A stretch of 64,000 bases of DNA from Acetobacteraceae bacterium H6797 (GCA_015223225.1 JADFCQ010000005.1:248001-312000), one strand, 5' to 3'; shown: positions 1 to 9,303, counted from the stretch's first letter. The notes: generated by a model from the letters alone, not told the origin. Numbers and translations: made by a program.

Positions 1-331
1 CGCCAGCGACGCGCATGCCCGCGCCATTGCGCGCGATGCGGTACTGGCCCGCCGGCTGGACCTGCGCCTGCCCCATGCCGCGCGGGTCTTCCTCTACCTG
101 CCCTTCGAACATTCGGAGGAGATGGCCGATCAGGGCCTCTCCGTCGCGCTTTTCGAGGGCATGCGGGATGACCCGGCCCTGGCCGCGCCGGGCGGCTCCA
201 TCGACTATGCCTGGCGCCACTGGTCGGTCATCGCGCGTTTCGGCCGCTTCCCTCATCGCAATGCAGCGCTGGGGCGGGAGAACAGCGCCGCCGAAGCGCA
301 TTATCTGAGCCAACCAGGCGCGGGCTTCTGA
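1..331 (+). CDS. DUF924 family protein, C-terminal part (5' end outside window)
   Basis: The open frame runs in from the left edge and ends with TGA at 329-331. The visible ~109 residues contain the DUF924 core FLYLPFEHSE, an SVALFEG segment, and the ending IARFGRFPHRNAALGRE, all conserved in this all-helical family. DUF924 proteins are soluble and have no established biochemical role. Composition matches the neighbouring genes. Only the C-terminal half or so is present, so neither the start nor the operon context can be judged. The next gene begins about 200 bases further on. Confidence 0.85.
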   Translation, partial: ASDAHARAIARDAVLARRLDLRLPHAARVFLYLPFEHSEEMADQGLSVALFEGMRDDPALAAPGGSIDYAWRHWSVIARFGRFPHRNAALGRENSAAEAHYLSQPGAGF

Positions 332-391
332 TCCGTTTGAAATGACCTTTCGATTCGACCTGTAAGCGGTTGCCGCAGCCTATGCGGCGAC

Positions 392-502
392 GGGAAAAAC
401 CGTGGTTTTGATGCAACGCAATACGGCGCAAGCCAGATAAAACCTAGCCCGATGTTGCGTTGCACAAATTTTTATGCAGCATGAACGATCAGGGAAAAAC
501 CG
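392..502. promoter_or_regulatory. Nested repeats upstream of the DUF1194 gene
   Basis: A perfect 10-bp inverted repeat, TGCAACGCAA at 412-421 and TTGCGTTGCA at 455-464, is separated by 33 bases. It lies inside a direct repeat of GGGAAAAACCG at 392-402 and 492-502, with copies exactly 100 bases apart. The stretch is more AT-rich than its surroundings and sits just upstream of the gene at 534. An operator or promoter region is the natural reading, but no known regulator motif was recognised. Confidence 0.4.
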
Positions 503-533
503 CTCACTCACGGCCTCGTTAGGAGGCAATTTC

Positions 534-1310
534 ATGTTTCGTCGCCAGTTCCTGCGGGGCTCCGCTGCCGGTATCGTCGCCGGCGCCCTCGCCGCCCCCG
601 CCATCGTCACCCCGCGCTTCGCGCGCGCCGAAGGCGCCGAGCGCGAGCCGGTCGATGTCGAGCTGATCCTCGCCGTCGATGTGAGCCGGTCGGTCGATCC
701 CGATGAGCAGGAGCTGCAGATGCGCGGCTATGCCGCCGCCTTCCGGGACCCGAAGCTGGCCGAAGGCATCGCGCGCGGCTCCATCGGCTCCATCGCCTGC
801 ATGATGTTCACCTGGTCGGACTGGCATATCCAGGAGATCATGGTGCCCTGGACCCGTATCGACGGCGCCGCCACGGCCGAGAGCTTCGCCAAGGCCGTCG
901 ACGCCGCCCCGCGCCGCACATGGCTCTATACCTCCATTTCGGGTGCCATCGACTTCTCGATGAAGCAGTTCGAGACGAGCGGCTATGAGGGCATGCGCCG
1001 CGTGATCGACATCTCCGGCGATGGCGTTAACAATTCCGGCCGCCCCCTGGCCGATGCCCGCGCCGAGGCGCTGGCCAAAGGCGTGGTGATCAACGGCCTG
1101 CCCGTGCTCGACCGCGTGCCGCCGCCGCCCCAATTCGCCGCGATGCACCCGCCGCTGGACGAATACTACCGCGACGAGGTGATCGGCGGGCCGGGCGCCT
1201 TCGTGATGGTCGCCGAGGGCTTCGAGAGCTTCGAGGAAGCCGCACGGCGCAAGATCATCCGCGAAATCGCCTCCAATGACGGCCCCTCGATGGAGCGGGC
1301 TTTCGGCTGA
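534..1310 (+). CDS. Tat-exported DUF1194 (von Willebrand A-like) protein
   Basis: The product is 258 residues. The N-terminus carries a twin-arginine signal (RRQFLRG) followed by an Ala-rich hydrophobic stretch and a likely cleavage site at ARA-EG near residue 34, so a folded periplasmic protein is expected. The mature part begins VDVELILAVDVSRSVD, a DxSxS-type metal-binding motif of von Willebrand A folds, and matches DUF1194, whose function is unknown. The ATG at 534 is preceded by a strong AGGAGG at 521-526; an in-frame ATG at 474 has no ribosome site. The stop abuts the stop of convergent putA with no spacer. Confidence 0.85.
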   Translation: MFRRQFLRGSAAGIVAGALAAPAIVTPRFARAEGAEREPVDVELILAVDVSRSVDPDEQELQMRGYAAAFRDPKLAEGIARGSIGSIACMMFTWSDWHIQEIMVPWTRIDGAATAESFAKAVDAAPRRTWLYTSISGAIDFSMKQFETSGYEGMRRVIDISGDGVNNSGRPLADARAEALAKGVVINGLPVLDRVPPPPQFAAMHPPLDEYYRDEVIGGPGAFVMVAEGFESFEEAARRKIIREIASNDGPSMERAFG

Positions 1311-4300
1311 TCAGCCGATCGCCATCAGGCTGGCATTCCCGCCGGCCGCCGCCGTGTTGATGCTGAGCGACACCTCGCTCAGCAGCATGTCGAAAGCCTG
1401 ATCCAGCGGCAGCACGGGCAGGACGGGCCCCGGCAGTGCCGCGACCGCCGCCTGGATCGGCAGCAGCGCCTCCCCCTTGGCCTCGGCCAGCACGATGGCG
1501 CAGCCCGAGGCGTCAAAAGCCTGCCGGAACTCGACCGGCAGGCCCGGCGGCAAGGCAAGCGCCTCCCGCCAGATCACCCGCACCGCATTGCCCGCCGCGA
1601 GCGCCGCGCTGATCCCACGATGGAGCCCGGCTTCCGTCTCCGACACCAGCAGCACCCGGCCGCGCGGCATCAGGCGATAGCGGTTGCTCTCTCCCACCGG
1701 CCCCGGCAGGTCCAGCACCAGGCCATGCGGCGCGTTGGCGATAAGGCGGGTGGCCTCGGCCGAGGCGGCCCCCATTCCCTGCCCCGCCAGCCAGTCGCGC
1801 CAGGCCAGCGCCGCCGGCGCGGCCTCGCCGCCGCTCAGGGCGCCGCCCGGCGCATCGGCCAGCAGCCGGCGCAGATAGAGCGGCCCGCCCGCCTTGGGGC
1901 CGGTGCCCGAAAGCCCGTGCCCGCCGAAAGGCTGCACGCCCACCACGGCGCCGATCATGTTGCGGTTTACATAGAGATTGCCGGCCGGCGCCGCCTCGGT
2001 GAGCCGCTCGATGGTCTCGTCCAGGCGCGAATGCACGCCGAAGGTCAGGCCATAGCCCGTTGCCTCGATCCGCTTCAGCAGCCCCTCCATCTCGTCGCGA
2101 CGGAAGCGCAGCACATGGAGCACCGGGCCGAAGACCTCGCGCTCCAGCGCGGCGGGGCTGTCGATCTCGATGATGGTGGGCGGTACGAAATGGCCCGCCT
2201 CGCTGCCTTCCGGCAGCGGCAGCGCATGAACCGCCCTGCCCTTGCCGCGCATAGCCTCGATATGGGCGAGGATGCCCTCCCGCGCGACCGGGGTGATGAC
2301 CGGGCCGATATCCACCGCGAGCCGATCGGGCTTGCCCAAGGCCAGTTCCGTCATGGCGCCCTTGAGCATGGCCAGCACGCGCTCGGCCACGTCCGATTGA
2401 AGGCAGAGCAGCCGCAAGGCGGAACAGCGCTGTCCGGCGCTATCGAAGGCCGAGGCGATGACGTCGCCGACCACCTGCTCGGCAAGGGCCGAACTGTCGA
2501 CGATCATCGCATTCTGCCCGCCTGTCTCGGCGATGAGCGGCACGGGGCGGCCGCCGAAGCCGGTGCGGGTGGCGAGCTGCTTCTGGATGAGGCGCGCCAC
2601 CTCGGTGGAGCCGGTGAACATCACGCCCTCGACCCGATGGTCGGCGACCAACGCGGCGCCGACCTCGCCCTGGCCGGGCAGGAGTTGCAGCGCCTCGCGC
2701 GGCACGCCCGCCTCAAGCAGCAGCCGCGTCGCGAGGCTCGCGGTCAGCGGGGTTTCCTCCGCGGGCTTGGCGACCACCGTATTGCCCGCCGCCAGCGCCG
2801 CCGCGACCTGGCCGCTGAAAATGGCGATGGGGAAGTTCCAGGGGCTGATGCAGACGACGGGCCCCAGCGGCCGTGCGGCCAGGGGCAAAGCCTCGGCCTG
2901 GCTGGCGTAATAGCGGAGGAAATCCACCGCCTCTCGCACTTCGGCCACCGCGTTGGGCAGGGATTTGCCGGCCTCGCGGATGGCGAGGGCCATAAGCGCG
3001 GGCATCCGCTCCTCGAAGAGCGCTGCGGCGCGGAAGAGGATCGCGGCTCGCTGCTTCGGCGGGGTCGTGGCCCAGACGAGATCGGTCGCGGCGGAAAGCG
3101 CGGCCTCGATGGCCTCGGGCGTCGCCTCGGCGACGGTGCCGACCGCCTCGCGCGTATCGGCCGGGTTCAGCACCGGCAGCGCGGGCCCTTCCGGCACCGG
3201 CCAGGCGAGCAACGGCGCGGCGTGATGGCGCCCGGAGGCACTGGCCTGCATCGCGGCGGCGAGCGAGGCCAGTTGCGGCTCGCTGGCCAGGTCGACACCT
3301 GCCGAATTCTCCCGTTCTGCACCGAAAAGCGCCCGCGGGGCGGCCAGGGCCGGATGCGGCGCCCCGAGCGGGGTGATGGCCCGCGCCTGATCGGCGGGCG
3401 CCCGCACCAGTTCCGACACCGGCACCGCCGCATCGCCGATGCGATGCACGAAGGAGGCATTGGCGCCGTTTTCCAGCAGCCGGCGCACGAGATAGGCCAG
3501 CAGCGTCTCATGCGTGCCGACCGGTGCGTAGATGCGGCAGGGGCGCGCGAGCTTCCCGGCCGGCACCACCTCCTCATAGAGCGGCTCGCCCATGCCATGG
3601 AGGCACTGGAACTCGTAATCGCCTTCCTGGAAGCCCTCGCCCGCCAGCGCGTGGATGCTCGCCAGCGTCTGGGCGTTATGCGTGGCGAATTGAGGGAAGA
3701 TCACATCACGCGCCGCCAGCAGCTTCCGCGCGCAGGCGAGATAGGAGACGTCGGTGTGGATTTTCCGCGTATAGACGGGGAAATCCGAAAGCCCGTCGAT
3801 CTGCGCGCGTTTGATCTCGCTGTCCCAATAGGCGCCCTTCACCAGGCGGACCATGATGCGATGGCCCGAGCGCCTGGCGAGATCGATGATATAATCGAGC
3901 ACGAAGGGGCAGCGGCGCCCATAGGCCTGCACCACGAAGCCGAGCCCGTTCCAGCCCTGGAAGGCCGGATCGAGCCGCAGCGCCTCCAGCAGATCGAGCG
4001 AGAGTTCGAGGCGATCGGCCTCCTCGGCATCGATGTTGAGCCCGATATCGTAGCGCTTTGCCAGCGCGCAGAGCCCGGCCACGCGGGGCAGCAACTCGCC
4101 CATCACGCGCGCCTTCTGGGCGCGGGAATAGCGCGGGTGCAGGGCCGAGAGCTTGATGGAAATCCCCGGCCCGGCATGGATGCCGCGCCCGGCCGAGGCC
4201 TTGCCGATGGCATGGATGGCCGTTTCGTAGTCGCGGAGATAGCGGGCGGCATCCTCGGCCGTCATCGCCGCCTCGCCCAGCATGTCATAGGAATAGCGGA

Positions 4301-4913
4301 AGCCCTTGGCCTCCTCCTTGCGGGCGCGGCGGAGCGCTTCCTCGATGGTCTGGCCGGTGACGAATTGCTCGCCCATCATCCGCATGGCGAGTTCGACGCC
4401 CTTGCGGATCACCGGCTCGCCACTCCGGGCGATGAGCCGCGTCAGGGCGCCGGAGAGGCCCGTCTCATTGGCGCTGCCCGTGAGCTTGCCGGTGACGACC
4501 AGCCCCCAGGTCGCCGCATTGACGAAAATGGAGCGGGACTGGCCGAGATGCGCCCGCCAGTCGCCATCGGAAATCTTGTCGCGGATCAGCGCGTCGCGCG
4601 TGGCGGCATCGGGGATGCGCAGCAGCGCCTCGGCGAGGCACATCAGCGCCACACCCTCCTGCGAGGAGAGCGCGAATTCCCGCACCAGCTCCTCCACCCC
4701 GCCCCGCGCGGGCTTGGCCCTGAGCGCCTCGACCAGGCGGCGCGCCGTGCCTTCGGCCTTGGCGGCGAGGTCGGGCGGCAGGGTCGCGGCGTCGATCAGC
4801 TCGGCGATGCAGTCGGGCTCGGGGCGGCGGCAGGCATCGGCGATGCGCCGGCGCAGCGGCGAGAGCGGCGCGATCTCGGCGGCAAGCGGGGCGAAGGGGG
4901 CTGGCTGGCTCAT
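1311..4913 (-). CDS. putA: Bifunctional proline dehydrogenase / delta-1-pyrroline-5-carboxylate dehydrogenase
   Basis: PutA oxidises proline to glutamate in two steps, using FAD then NAD+. The protein is 1200 residues. The proline dehydrogenase barrel includes IKLSALHPRYS (~250) and the FAD/substrate motif RLVKGAYWD (~358). The aldehyde dehydrogenase half shows FTGSTEVA (~766), the general-base region ETGG (~798) and the catalytic Cys in GQRCSALR (~827). A C-terminal extension of about 200 residues follows, as in long PutAs. No ribbon-helix-helix DNA-binding domain is seen at the N-terminus, so it should not be self-regulating, and no divergent PutR lies beside it. Confidence 0.97.
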   Translation of the reverse strand: MSQPAPFAPLAAEIAPLSPLRRRIADACRRPEPDCIAELIDAATLPPDLAAKAEGTARRLVEALRAKPARGGVEELVREFALSSQEGVALMCLAEALLRIPDAATRDALIRDKISDGDWRAHLGQSRSIFVNAATWGLVVTGKLTGSANETGLSGALTRLIARSGEPVIRKGVELAMRMMGEQFVTGQTIEEALRRARKEEAKGFRYSYDMLGEAAMTAEDAARYLRDYETAIHAIGKASAGRGIHAGPGISIKLSALHPRYSRAQKARVMGELLPRVAGLCALAKRYDIGLNIDAEEADRLELSLDLLEALRLDPAFQGWNGLGFVVQAYGRRCPFVLDYIIDLARRSGHRIMVRLVKGAYWDSEIKRAQIDGLSDFPVYTRKIHTDVSYLACARKLLAARDVIFPQFATHNAQTLASIHALAGEGFQEGDYEFQCLHGMGEPLYEEVVPAGKLARPCRIYAPVGTHETLLAYLVRRLLENGANASFVHRIGDAAVPVSELVRAPADQARAITPLGAPHPALAAPRALFGAERENSAGVDLASEPQLASLAAAMQASASGRHHAAPLLAWPVPEGPALPVLNPADTREAVGTVAEATPEAIEAALSAATDLVWATTPPKQRAAILFRAAALFEERMPALMALAIREAGKSLPNAVAEVREAVDFLRYYASQAEALPLAARPLGPVVCISPWNFPIAIFSGQVAAALAAGNTVVAKPAEETPLTASLATRLLLEAGVPREALQLLPGQGEVGAALVADHRVEGVMFTGSTEVARLIQKQLATRTGFGGRPVPLIAETGGQNAMIVDSSALAEQVVGDVIASAFDSAGQRCSALRLLCLQSDVAERVLAMLKGAMTELALGKPDRLAVDIGPVITPVAREGILAHIEAMRGKGRAVHALPLPEGSEAGHFVPPTIIEIDSPAALEREVFGPVLHVLRFRRDEMEGLLKRIEATGYGLTFGVHSRLDETIERLTEAAPAGNLYVNRNMIGAVVGVQPFGGHGLSGTGPKAGGPLYLRRLLADAPGGALSGGEAAPAALAWRDWLAGQGMGAASAEATRLIANAPHGLVLDLPGPVGESNRYRLMPRGRVLLVSETEAGLHRGISAALAAGNAVRVIWREALALPPGLPVEFRQAFDASGCAIVLAEAKGEALLPIQAAVAALPGPVLPVLPLDQAFDMLLSEVSLSINTAAAGGNASLMAIG

Positions 4914-5131
4914 GCCATGGTCCTCGGGTATCGGCGGACCGGAGGATAATGAGCGCCGGCGCGGATCGGCATCGGGAGTTTTGGGCGCTTCACCGCATTT
5001 TTCGCGGTCCTAGAAGCACCGCCCGGTGAATGCTGCGGCGAGTGCCAGGCTCACCGGCGAGCACGATGCCAAGCGCCGCCCGGCCGTTCTTTCAACGCCC
5101 CATCGGATCGCAGGCTGCGATGCGCCGCCCG

Positions 5132-6058
5132 CTAAGGAATATCCCGCTCCAGCCGCGCGAAAGTCACCTCGTGCTTGTTATGCGAGGCGTGAAAGAGCCG
5201 CGCGCCGGGAATGGCGGCGAATTCGGCCATCACGTCATGGTCCGTCGCGCCCTGGAACTTGATGGTGCAGAGGTAGTTCCGCGCCTTGCCCGCTTCCATC
5301 CAGCGCTTCACCAGGCCAAGCAGCCGGGCCGGGTAGCAGATGATGTCGGAGAGCAGCCAATCGACCATCTGCTCCTTCGCCGGCTCCAGCCCGAAGGCGC
5401 TTTCCTGCCGCACCGAGACGCCCGGCATGGCGACCACGCCCGGATCGAGCGGCGCCTTGTCGATGGCCAAGCATTGCGCCCCGAGCTTGGCGATCACCCA
5501 GGTCCAGCCGCCGGGGCAGGCGCCGAGATCCATGCAGACCTGCCCCGGCTCGGGATGGACGCCGAGGCGGGTGAAACCTTCCCAGAGTTTGAGATAGGCG
5601 CGGCTCGGCGGGCCTTCCTTATCCTCGACGAAGGCCACCTGGCCGTTCACGAAGGGCGAGGTCTTGGTGGCCGAGGCCAGCATCAGCCCGGGTTCGATCA
5701 GCGTCCAGGCGCCGAGATGGCTCGTGGGTGCGCGCTCGGGGAAGACGAGCGGCTTGGCCTTCACCGGCGGCAGCGCATCCTGGATCAGGGCGGCGCGGCG
5801 GTGATGCAGCACGCCGTAGAGGCTCCAGTTGCGCTGGATGGCGCGAAGCGCGGAGGCGGCCGTCTTGATGGAGCCCACCTCGATGAATTGCGGCGCCGTC
5901 CAGGTATCGAGCGACCAGGCGGCGGGGATCGGCGGCTCGGCCGTCAGCGCGAGCTGGCCATGCCAGCGGGCGATGCGGCGGCCGGCGCGGCGCAGCTCCT
6001 CCTCGAGATCGGCCTCGAAACCCGTATCGGCCAGATAGGCGGCGCCGACCTCGTTCAC
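5132..6058 (-). CDS. rlmM: RlmM-like SAM-dependent 23S rRNA ribose 2'-O-methyltransferase
   Basis: The family methylates the 2'-hydroxyl of C2498 of 23S rRNA (E. coli numbering). The 308-residue product has an N-terminal RNA-binding-like part and a C-terminal FtsJ-type Rossmann fold with the SAM motif MDLGACPGGWTW (~180), then a catalytic lysine candidate in CTIKFQG and SHNKHEVT near the end. The chosen GTG start overlaps the DUF423 stop as GTGA and has AAGGGGAAG upstream, implying translational coupling. A longer in-frame start at 6112 would lie deep inside the upstream gene. Assignment rests on motif order; another FtsJ-type RNA substrate is possible. Confidence 0.85.
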   Translation of the reverse strand: MNEVGAAYLADTGFEADLEEELRRAGRRIARWHGQLALTAEPPIPAAWSLDTWTAPQFIEVGSIKTAASALRAIQRNWSLYGVLHHRRAALIQDALPPVKAKPLVFPERAPTSHLGAWTLIEPGLMLASATKTSPFVNGQVAFVEDKEGPPSRAYLKLWEGFTRLGVHPEPGQVCMDLGACPGGWTWVIAKLGAQCLAIDKAPLDPGVVAMPGVSVRQESAFGLEPAKEQMVDWLLSDIICYPARLLGLVKRWMEAGKARNYLCTIKFQGATDHDVMAEFAAIPGARLFHASHNKHEVTFARLERDIP

Positions 6059-6447
6059 GCGCTCTTCCCCTTCGGACGGTAGGGCAGCGCGCAGAAGGCG
6101 AGGAAAATCCATCCCAGCATGAGCAGCATGCCCCCGATGGGCGCGACCCGGCCCAGCGAGACGCCCTGAAGCACGAGGCTCCAGATGGCGCCCGCGAACA
6201 TCACCGTGCCGATGAAGAAGCAGGCGCCGGCATAATGCGGCATGGCGCCGCTGCGGCGCTCGGCCAGCAGGTGGATGCCGAAAAGCGCCAGGGCGTGCCA
6301 GCCCTGCATGGTGAGCGCGCTCTGCGCCATGCGCTGTATATGCTCGTCCTGCGGCAGGCCGTGCGAGGCATAGGCGGCGAGGCCCACGGCGAGGAAGCCC
6401 AGGATACCGGAAAGAGCAAGCCAGAGACGCGAGAGCACGCGCTTCAC
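6055..6447 (-). CDS. DUF423 small inner-membrane protein
   Basis: The product is about 130 residues with four predicted membrane helices and the family features GFLAVGLAAYASHGL, QMQ/TMQGWHALALF and GRVAPIGGMLLMLGW. Function is unknown. The open frame extends up to 6510, but that start lies inside the prs transcription terminator, so the GTG at 6447 (VKRVLSRLW) is the likely start and gives the usual family length. It is coupled to the downstream rlmM-like gene by a GTGA overlap. Confidence 0.8.
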   Translation of the reverse strand: MKRVLSRLWLALSGILGFLAVGLAAYASHGLPQDEHIQRMAQSALTMQGWHALALFGIHLLAERRSGAMPHYAGACFFIGTVMFAGAIWSLVLQGVSLGRVAPIGGMLLMLGWIFLAFCALPYRPKGKSA

Positions 6448-6496
6448 TCCATCGACAGGTGCAGCCGGCGATATGCCGGTTGCGGGGCCGGAATGC

Positions 6497-6524
6497 AAAA
6501 GGGCGGGCACCGGGCCCGCCCCTT
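6497..6524 (-). terminator. Rho-independent terminator of prs
   Basis: On the minus strand GGGCGGGC and GCCCGCCC pair around a short CCGGT loop and are followed by TTTT. It lies 20-50 bases past the prs stop, and its position rules out the longest DUF423 start. Confidence 0.8.
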
Positions 6525-6545
6525 TCAGCCTTGCCGGCCCTTCGC

Positions 6546-7478
6546 TCAGTTGAAGAGCGAGGAGACCGAGCTTTCCTCGGAGATGCGGCGCATCGCCTCG
6601 GCCAGCAGCGGGGCGATCGAGAGCTGCTTGATGTTGGACGAGAGGCGGACGGCCTCGGTCGCCTGGATGCTGTCGGTCACGATCATGTTCTGGATCGGGG
6701 CCGCGCCGATACGGGCCACGGCGCCGCCGGAGAAAACGCCATGGGTCACGTAGACCGAGGCGGAGCGGGCGCCGTTCTTCAGGAGGGCCTCGGCGGCGTT
6801 GCAGAGCGTGCCGCCCGAGTCGACGATGTCGTCGACCAGGATGCAGTCGCGGCCTTCCACGTCACCGATCACGTTCATCACCTCGGAGACGCCGGCGCGG
6901 GGGCGGCGCTTGTCGATGATGGCGAGGTCGGTATGCAAGCGCGTCGCGATGGCGCGGGCGCGAACCACGCCGCCGACATCCGGCGAGACGACCATCAGCG
7001 GACGGCCGGCGAAACGCTCCTGGATGTCGCGGGCGAAGAGCGGCGCGGCGAAGAGATTGTCGACCGGAATGTCGAAGAAGCCCTGGATCTGGCCGGCATG
7101 CAGGTCGGTCGTCAGCACGCGGTCGGCGCCGGCCTCGGTGATGAGGTTGGCGACGAGCTTGGCGCTGATCGGCGTGCGGCTGCCGGACTTACGGTCCTGG
7201 CGGGCATAGCCGAAATAGGGGATCACGGCCGTGACGCGCCGCGCGCTGGAGCGCCGCAGGGCGTCCAGCATGATCAGCAGCTCCATCAGGTTGTCGTTCG
7301 CCGGGTAGCTCGTCGGCTGGATCACGAAGACGTCCTCGCCGCGGACGTTCTCGTTGATCTCGACGAAGATCTCCATGTCGGCGAAGCGGCGCACCGATGC
7401 CTGGGTCAGCGGCAGGTTCAGCGCGGCGGCGACCGCCTCGGCCAGAGGGCGGTTGCTGTTGCAGGCGATGATCTTCAT
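6546..7478 (-). CDS. prs: Ribose-phosphate pyrophosphokinase (PRPP synthase)
   Basis: Prs makes 5-phosphoribosyl-1-pyrophosphate from ribose 5-phosphate and ATP, feeding purine, pyrimidine, histidine, tryptophan and NAD synthesis. The 310-residue protein begins [15 protein letters not shown], as in the family. It carries [12 protein letters not shown], the ATP-site region [11 protein letters not shown], the flexible-loop signature [17 protein letters not shown], and the PRPP loop [14 protein letters not shown]. The frame is open further upstream to 7619, but family conservation supports the start at 7478. It ends with a good terminator and is probably monocistronic. Confidence 0.97.
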   Translation of the reverse strand: MKIIACNSNRPLAEAVAAALNLPLTQASVRRFADMEIFVEINENVRGEDVFVIQPTSYPANDNLMELLIMLDALRRSSARRVTAVIPYFGYARQDRKSGSRTPISAKLVANLITEAGADRVLTTDLHAGQIQGFFDIPVDNLFAAPLFARDIQERFAGRPLMVVSPDVGGVVRARAIATRLHTDLAIIDKRRPRAGVSEVMNVIGDVEGRDCILVDDIVDSGGTLCNAAEALLKNGARSASVYVTHGVFSGGAVARIGAAPIQNMIVTDSIQATEAVRLSSNIKQLSIAPLLAEAMRRISEESSVSSLFN

Positions 7479-7825
7479 CCGCGGGGAAATCCTCGGCATC
7501 GGACATGACGGCGGCGCGGGGCACCGGCTCGTCGGGGCATGACGGTCGGGCGGCTTGGTAGCAACGTGACCTTTCAGTGTCCATTCCTGCCTTGCCCTCA
7601 CGGGATGCGGAGCGGGCATGGCGGCTTAGCGTGAAGACGAAGGTTGCCCAGTCGCGCCCTCCGTGCAGAGCTGTCGACTGGAGCATGATACCTCATTCCA
7701 CGCTCTCGAAGCTCTTTCCTTCCTGATTTGCCGCCCTGGGCGGATTTCGCCCCCGCTGGTTCCGGTCTAGCCTGCCGCGTCCCGGTTTTTGGCCGGCCGA
7801 AAATCAAGCGCAGGGAATGCCCTTC
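7479..7825. other. Intergenic promoter region between prs and the M20 gene
   Basis: This 347-base gap between divergent genes should hold both promoters. No coding frame in it is credible. Near the right end TTTTT, the 8-bp palindrome GGCCGGCC and an A run sit at 7786-7803, just before the ribosome site of the downstream gene, as a small symmetric operator might. No sigma-factor boxes could be called with confidence. Confidence 0.5.
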
Positions 7826-9262
7826 ATGAGTAACGCGGAACCCGTCTGGGATTACGTCGAACAAAACAAGGATCGCCTGATCCAGCTTTCCGACGACGTC
7901 TGGGGCATGCCGGAGATCGCCTATAACGAGCATCGCTCCGTCGCCGAGCACCTCAAGGTGCTGGAGGAGAAGGGCTTCAAGATCACCAAGGACGTGGCCG
8001 GCATCCCGACCGCGGTCGCCGGCGAGGCGGGCGAAGGCGGCCCGGTCATCGCCATTCTCGGCGAATACGACGCCCTGCCCGGCCTCTCACAGAAGGCCGA
8101 TTCCACCACCCAGGAGCCCGTCGAGGGCCAGGGCGGCATGGGCCATGGCTGCGGCCACAACCTGTTGGGCTCGGCCTCGCTCCTCGCTGCCATCGCGGTG
8201 AAGGAATGGCTGGAAGAGACCGGCACGCCGGGCCGCGTGCGCTATTACGGCTGCCCCGCCGAGGAAGGGGGCGCCGCCAAGGGCTTCATGGTGCGCGACG
8301 GCGCCTTCGATGACGTCGATGTCGCCATCTGCTGGCACCCGGCGGCCTTCTCTGGCGTGAACGAGGCCGTTTCGCTCGCCAATACCCGCATCGACTTCGC
8401 CTTCACCGGCCGTTCCTCGCATGCCGCCGCCGCGCCCCATCTGGGCCGCTCGGCGCTGGACGCGGTGGAGCTGATGAATGTCGGCGTGAACTACATGCGC
8501 GAGCACATGCCCTCGGATGCCCGCATCCATTACGCGCTGCTCGATGCCGGCGGCGTCGCGCCGAACGTGGTGCAGGGCTTCGCCAAGGTGCGCTACCTGA
8601 TCCGCGCCCGGGACCTGGTGGAGCTGAACCAGCTCATCGCCCGCGTGCGCAAGATCGCCGATGGCGCGGCGCTGATGACCGAGACCACGGTCGAAACCAA
8701 GGTCGTCTCCGCCGTCTCGAATCTGCTGGGCAATACGCCGCTCGAAAAGGCGATGTATGACAATTTCCAGCGCCTCGGCCCGCCGCAGTTCGACGATGCC
8801 GATCGCGAGACCGCCCGCGCCTTCCAGGCGACCATGAAGGACGAGGATATCGTGGCCGCCTTCCGCCGCCACGGCCTGCCGGTGGACCGATCGAAGTCGC
8901 TCTGCGACATCATCGTGCCGCTGGAGAACCGCGGTAACGGCGGCGTCGGCTCGACCGATGTGGGCGACGTCTCCTGGAAGGTGCCGACCGTGCAGGCGCG
9001 CGGCGCGACCTATGCCATCGGCACGCCGGGCCATTCCTGGCAGCTGACGGCCCAGGGCAAGAATCCGGCGTCGCATAAGGGCCTGGTTCATGTCGCTAAG
9101 ATCATGGCCGGCACGGCGGTGGATGCGCTGCAGAACCCGGCGCTGATCAAGGCCGCCAAGGAAGACTACGAGGCGCGCACCAAGGAAACGCCTTATGTCT
9201 GCCCGCTGCCGGCCGATCTCCAGCCGCCCATCAAGCAGATGAGCCAGGCCGGCAAGAACTGA
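7826..9262 (+). CDS. M20-family amidohydrolase, AbgB-like
   Basis: The 478-residue metallopeptidase resembles subunit B of p-aminobenzoyl-glutamate hydrolase. The di-metal site is visible as GHGCGHN (~110) and PAEEGG (~145), with later conserved histidines in CWHPAA and GRSSHAAAAPH; the lid (dimerisation) domain follows. The likely reaction is hydrolysis of an N-acyl or N-aryl amide to release an amino acid. AGGGA at 7812-7816 sits nine bases before the ATG at 7826, favouring it over the ATG at 7817. No AbgA-like partner or AbgT transporter is adjacent, so the folate-catabolite role is not supported and the substrate is open. Confidence 0.85.
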   Translation: MSNAEPVWDYVEQNKDRLIQLSDDVWGMPEIAYNEHRSVAEHLKVLEEKGFKITKDVAGIPTAVAGEAGEGGPVIAILGEYDALPGLSQKADSTTQEPVEGQGGMGHGCGHNLLGSASLLAAIAVKEWLEETGTPGRVRYYGCPAEEGGAAKGFMVRDGAFDDVDVAICWHPAAFSGVNEAVSLANTRIDFAFTGRSSHAAAAPHLGRSALDAVELMNVGVNYMREHMPSDARIHYALLDAGGVAPNVVQGFAKVRYLIRARDLVELNQLIARVRKIADGAALMTETTVETKVVSAVSNLLGNTPLEKAMYDNFQRLGPPQFDDADRETARAFQATMKDEDIVAAFRRHGLPVDRSKSLCDIIVPLENRGNGGVGSTDVGDVSWKVPTVQARGATYAIGTPGHSWQLTAQGKNPASHKGLVHVAKIMAGTAVDALQNPALIKAAKEDYEARTKETPYVCPLPADLQPPIKQMSQAGKN

Positions 9263-9268
9263 CCGAAG

Positions 9269-9303
9269 CGCCCGCCCCCTCACCGGGGCGGGCGTTTCTC
9301 TTT
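9269..9303 (+). terminator. Rho-independent terminator of the M20 gene
   Basis: CGCCCGCCCC pairs with GGGGCGGGCG around a short loop, followed by TTTCTCTTT. The T-rich tail is on the plus strand, so it mainly serves the amidohydrolase gene although the convergent gene ends beside it. Confidence 0.8.

Noticed and set aside
1620-4949. 1109-residue open frame on the plus strand opposite putA
   Set aside because: It is antisense to a complete PutA with all catalytic motifs. Long open antisense frames are common in GC-rich coding DNA, and the product is Arg/Gly/His/Gln-rich with no domain.
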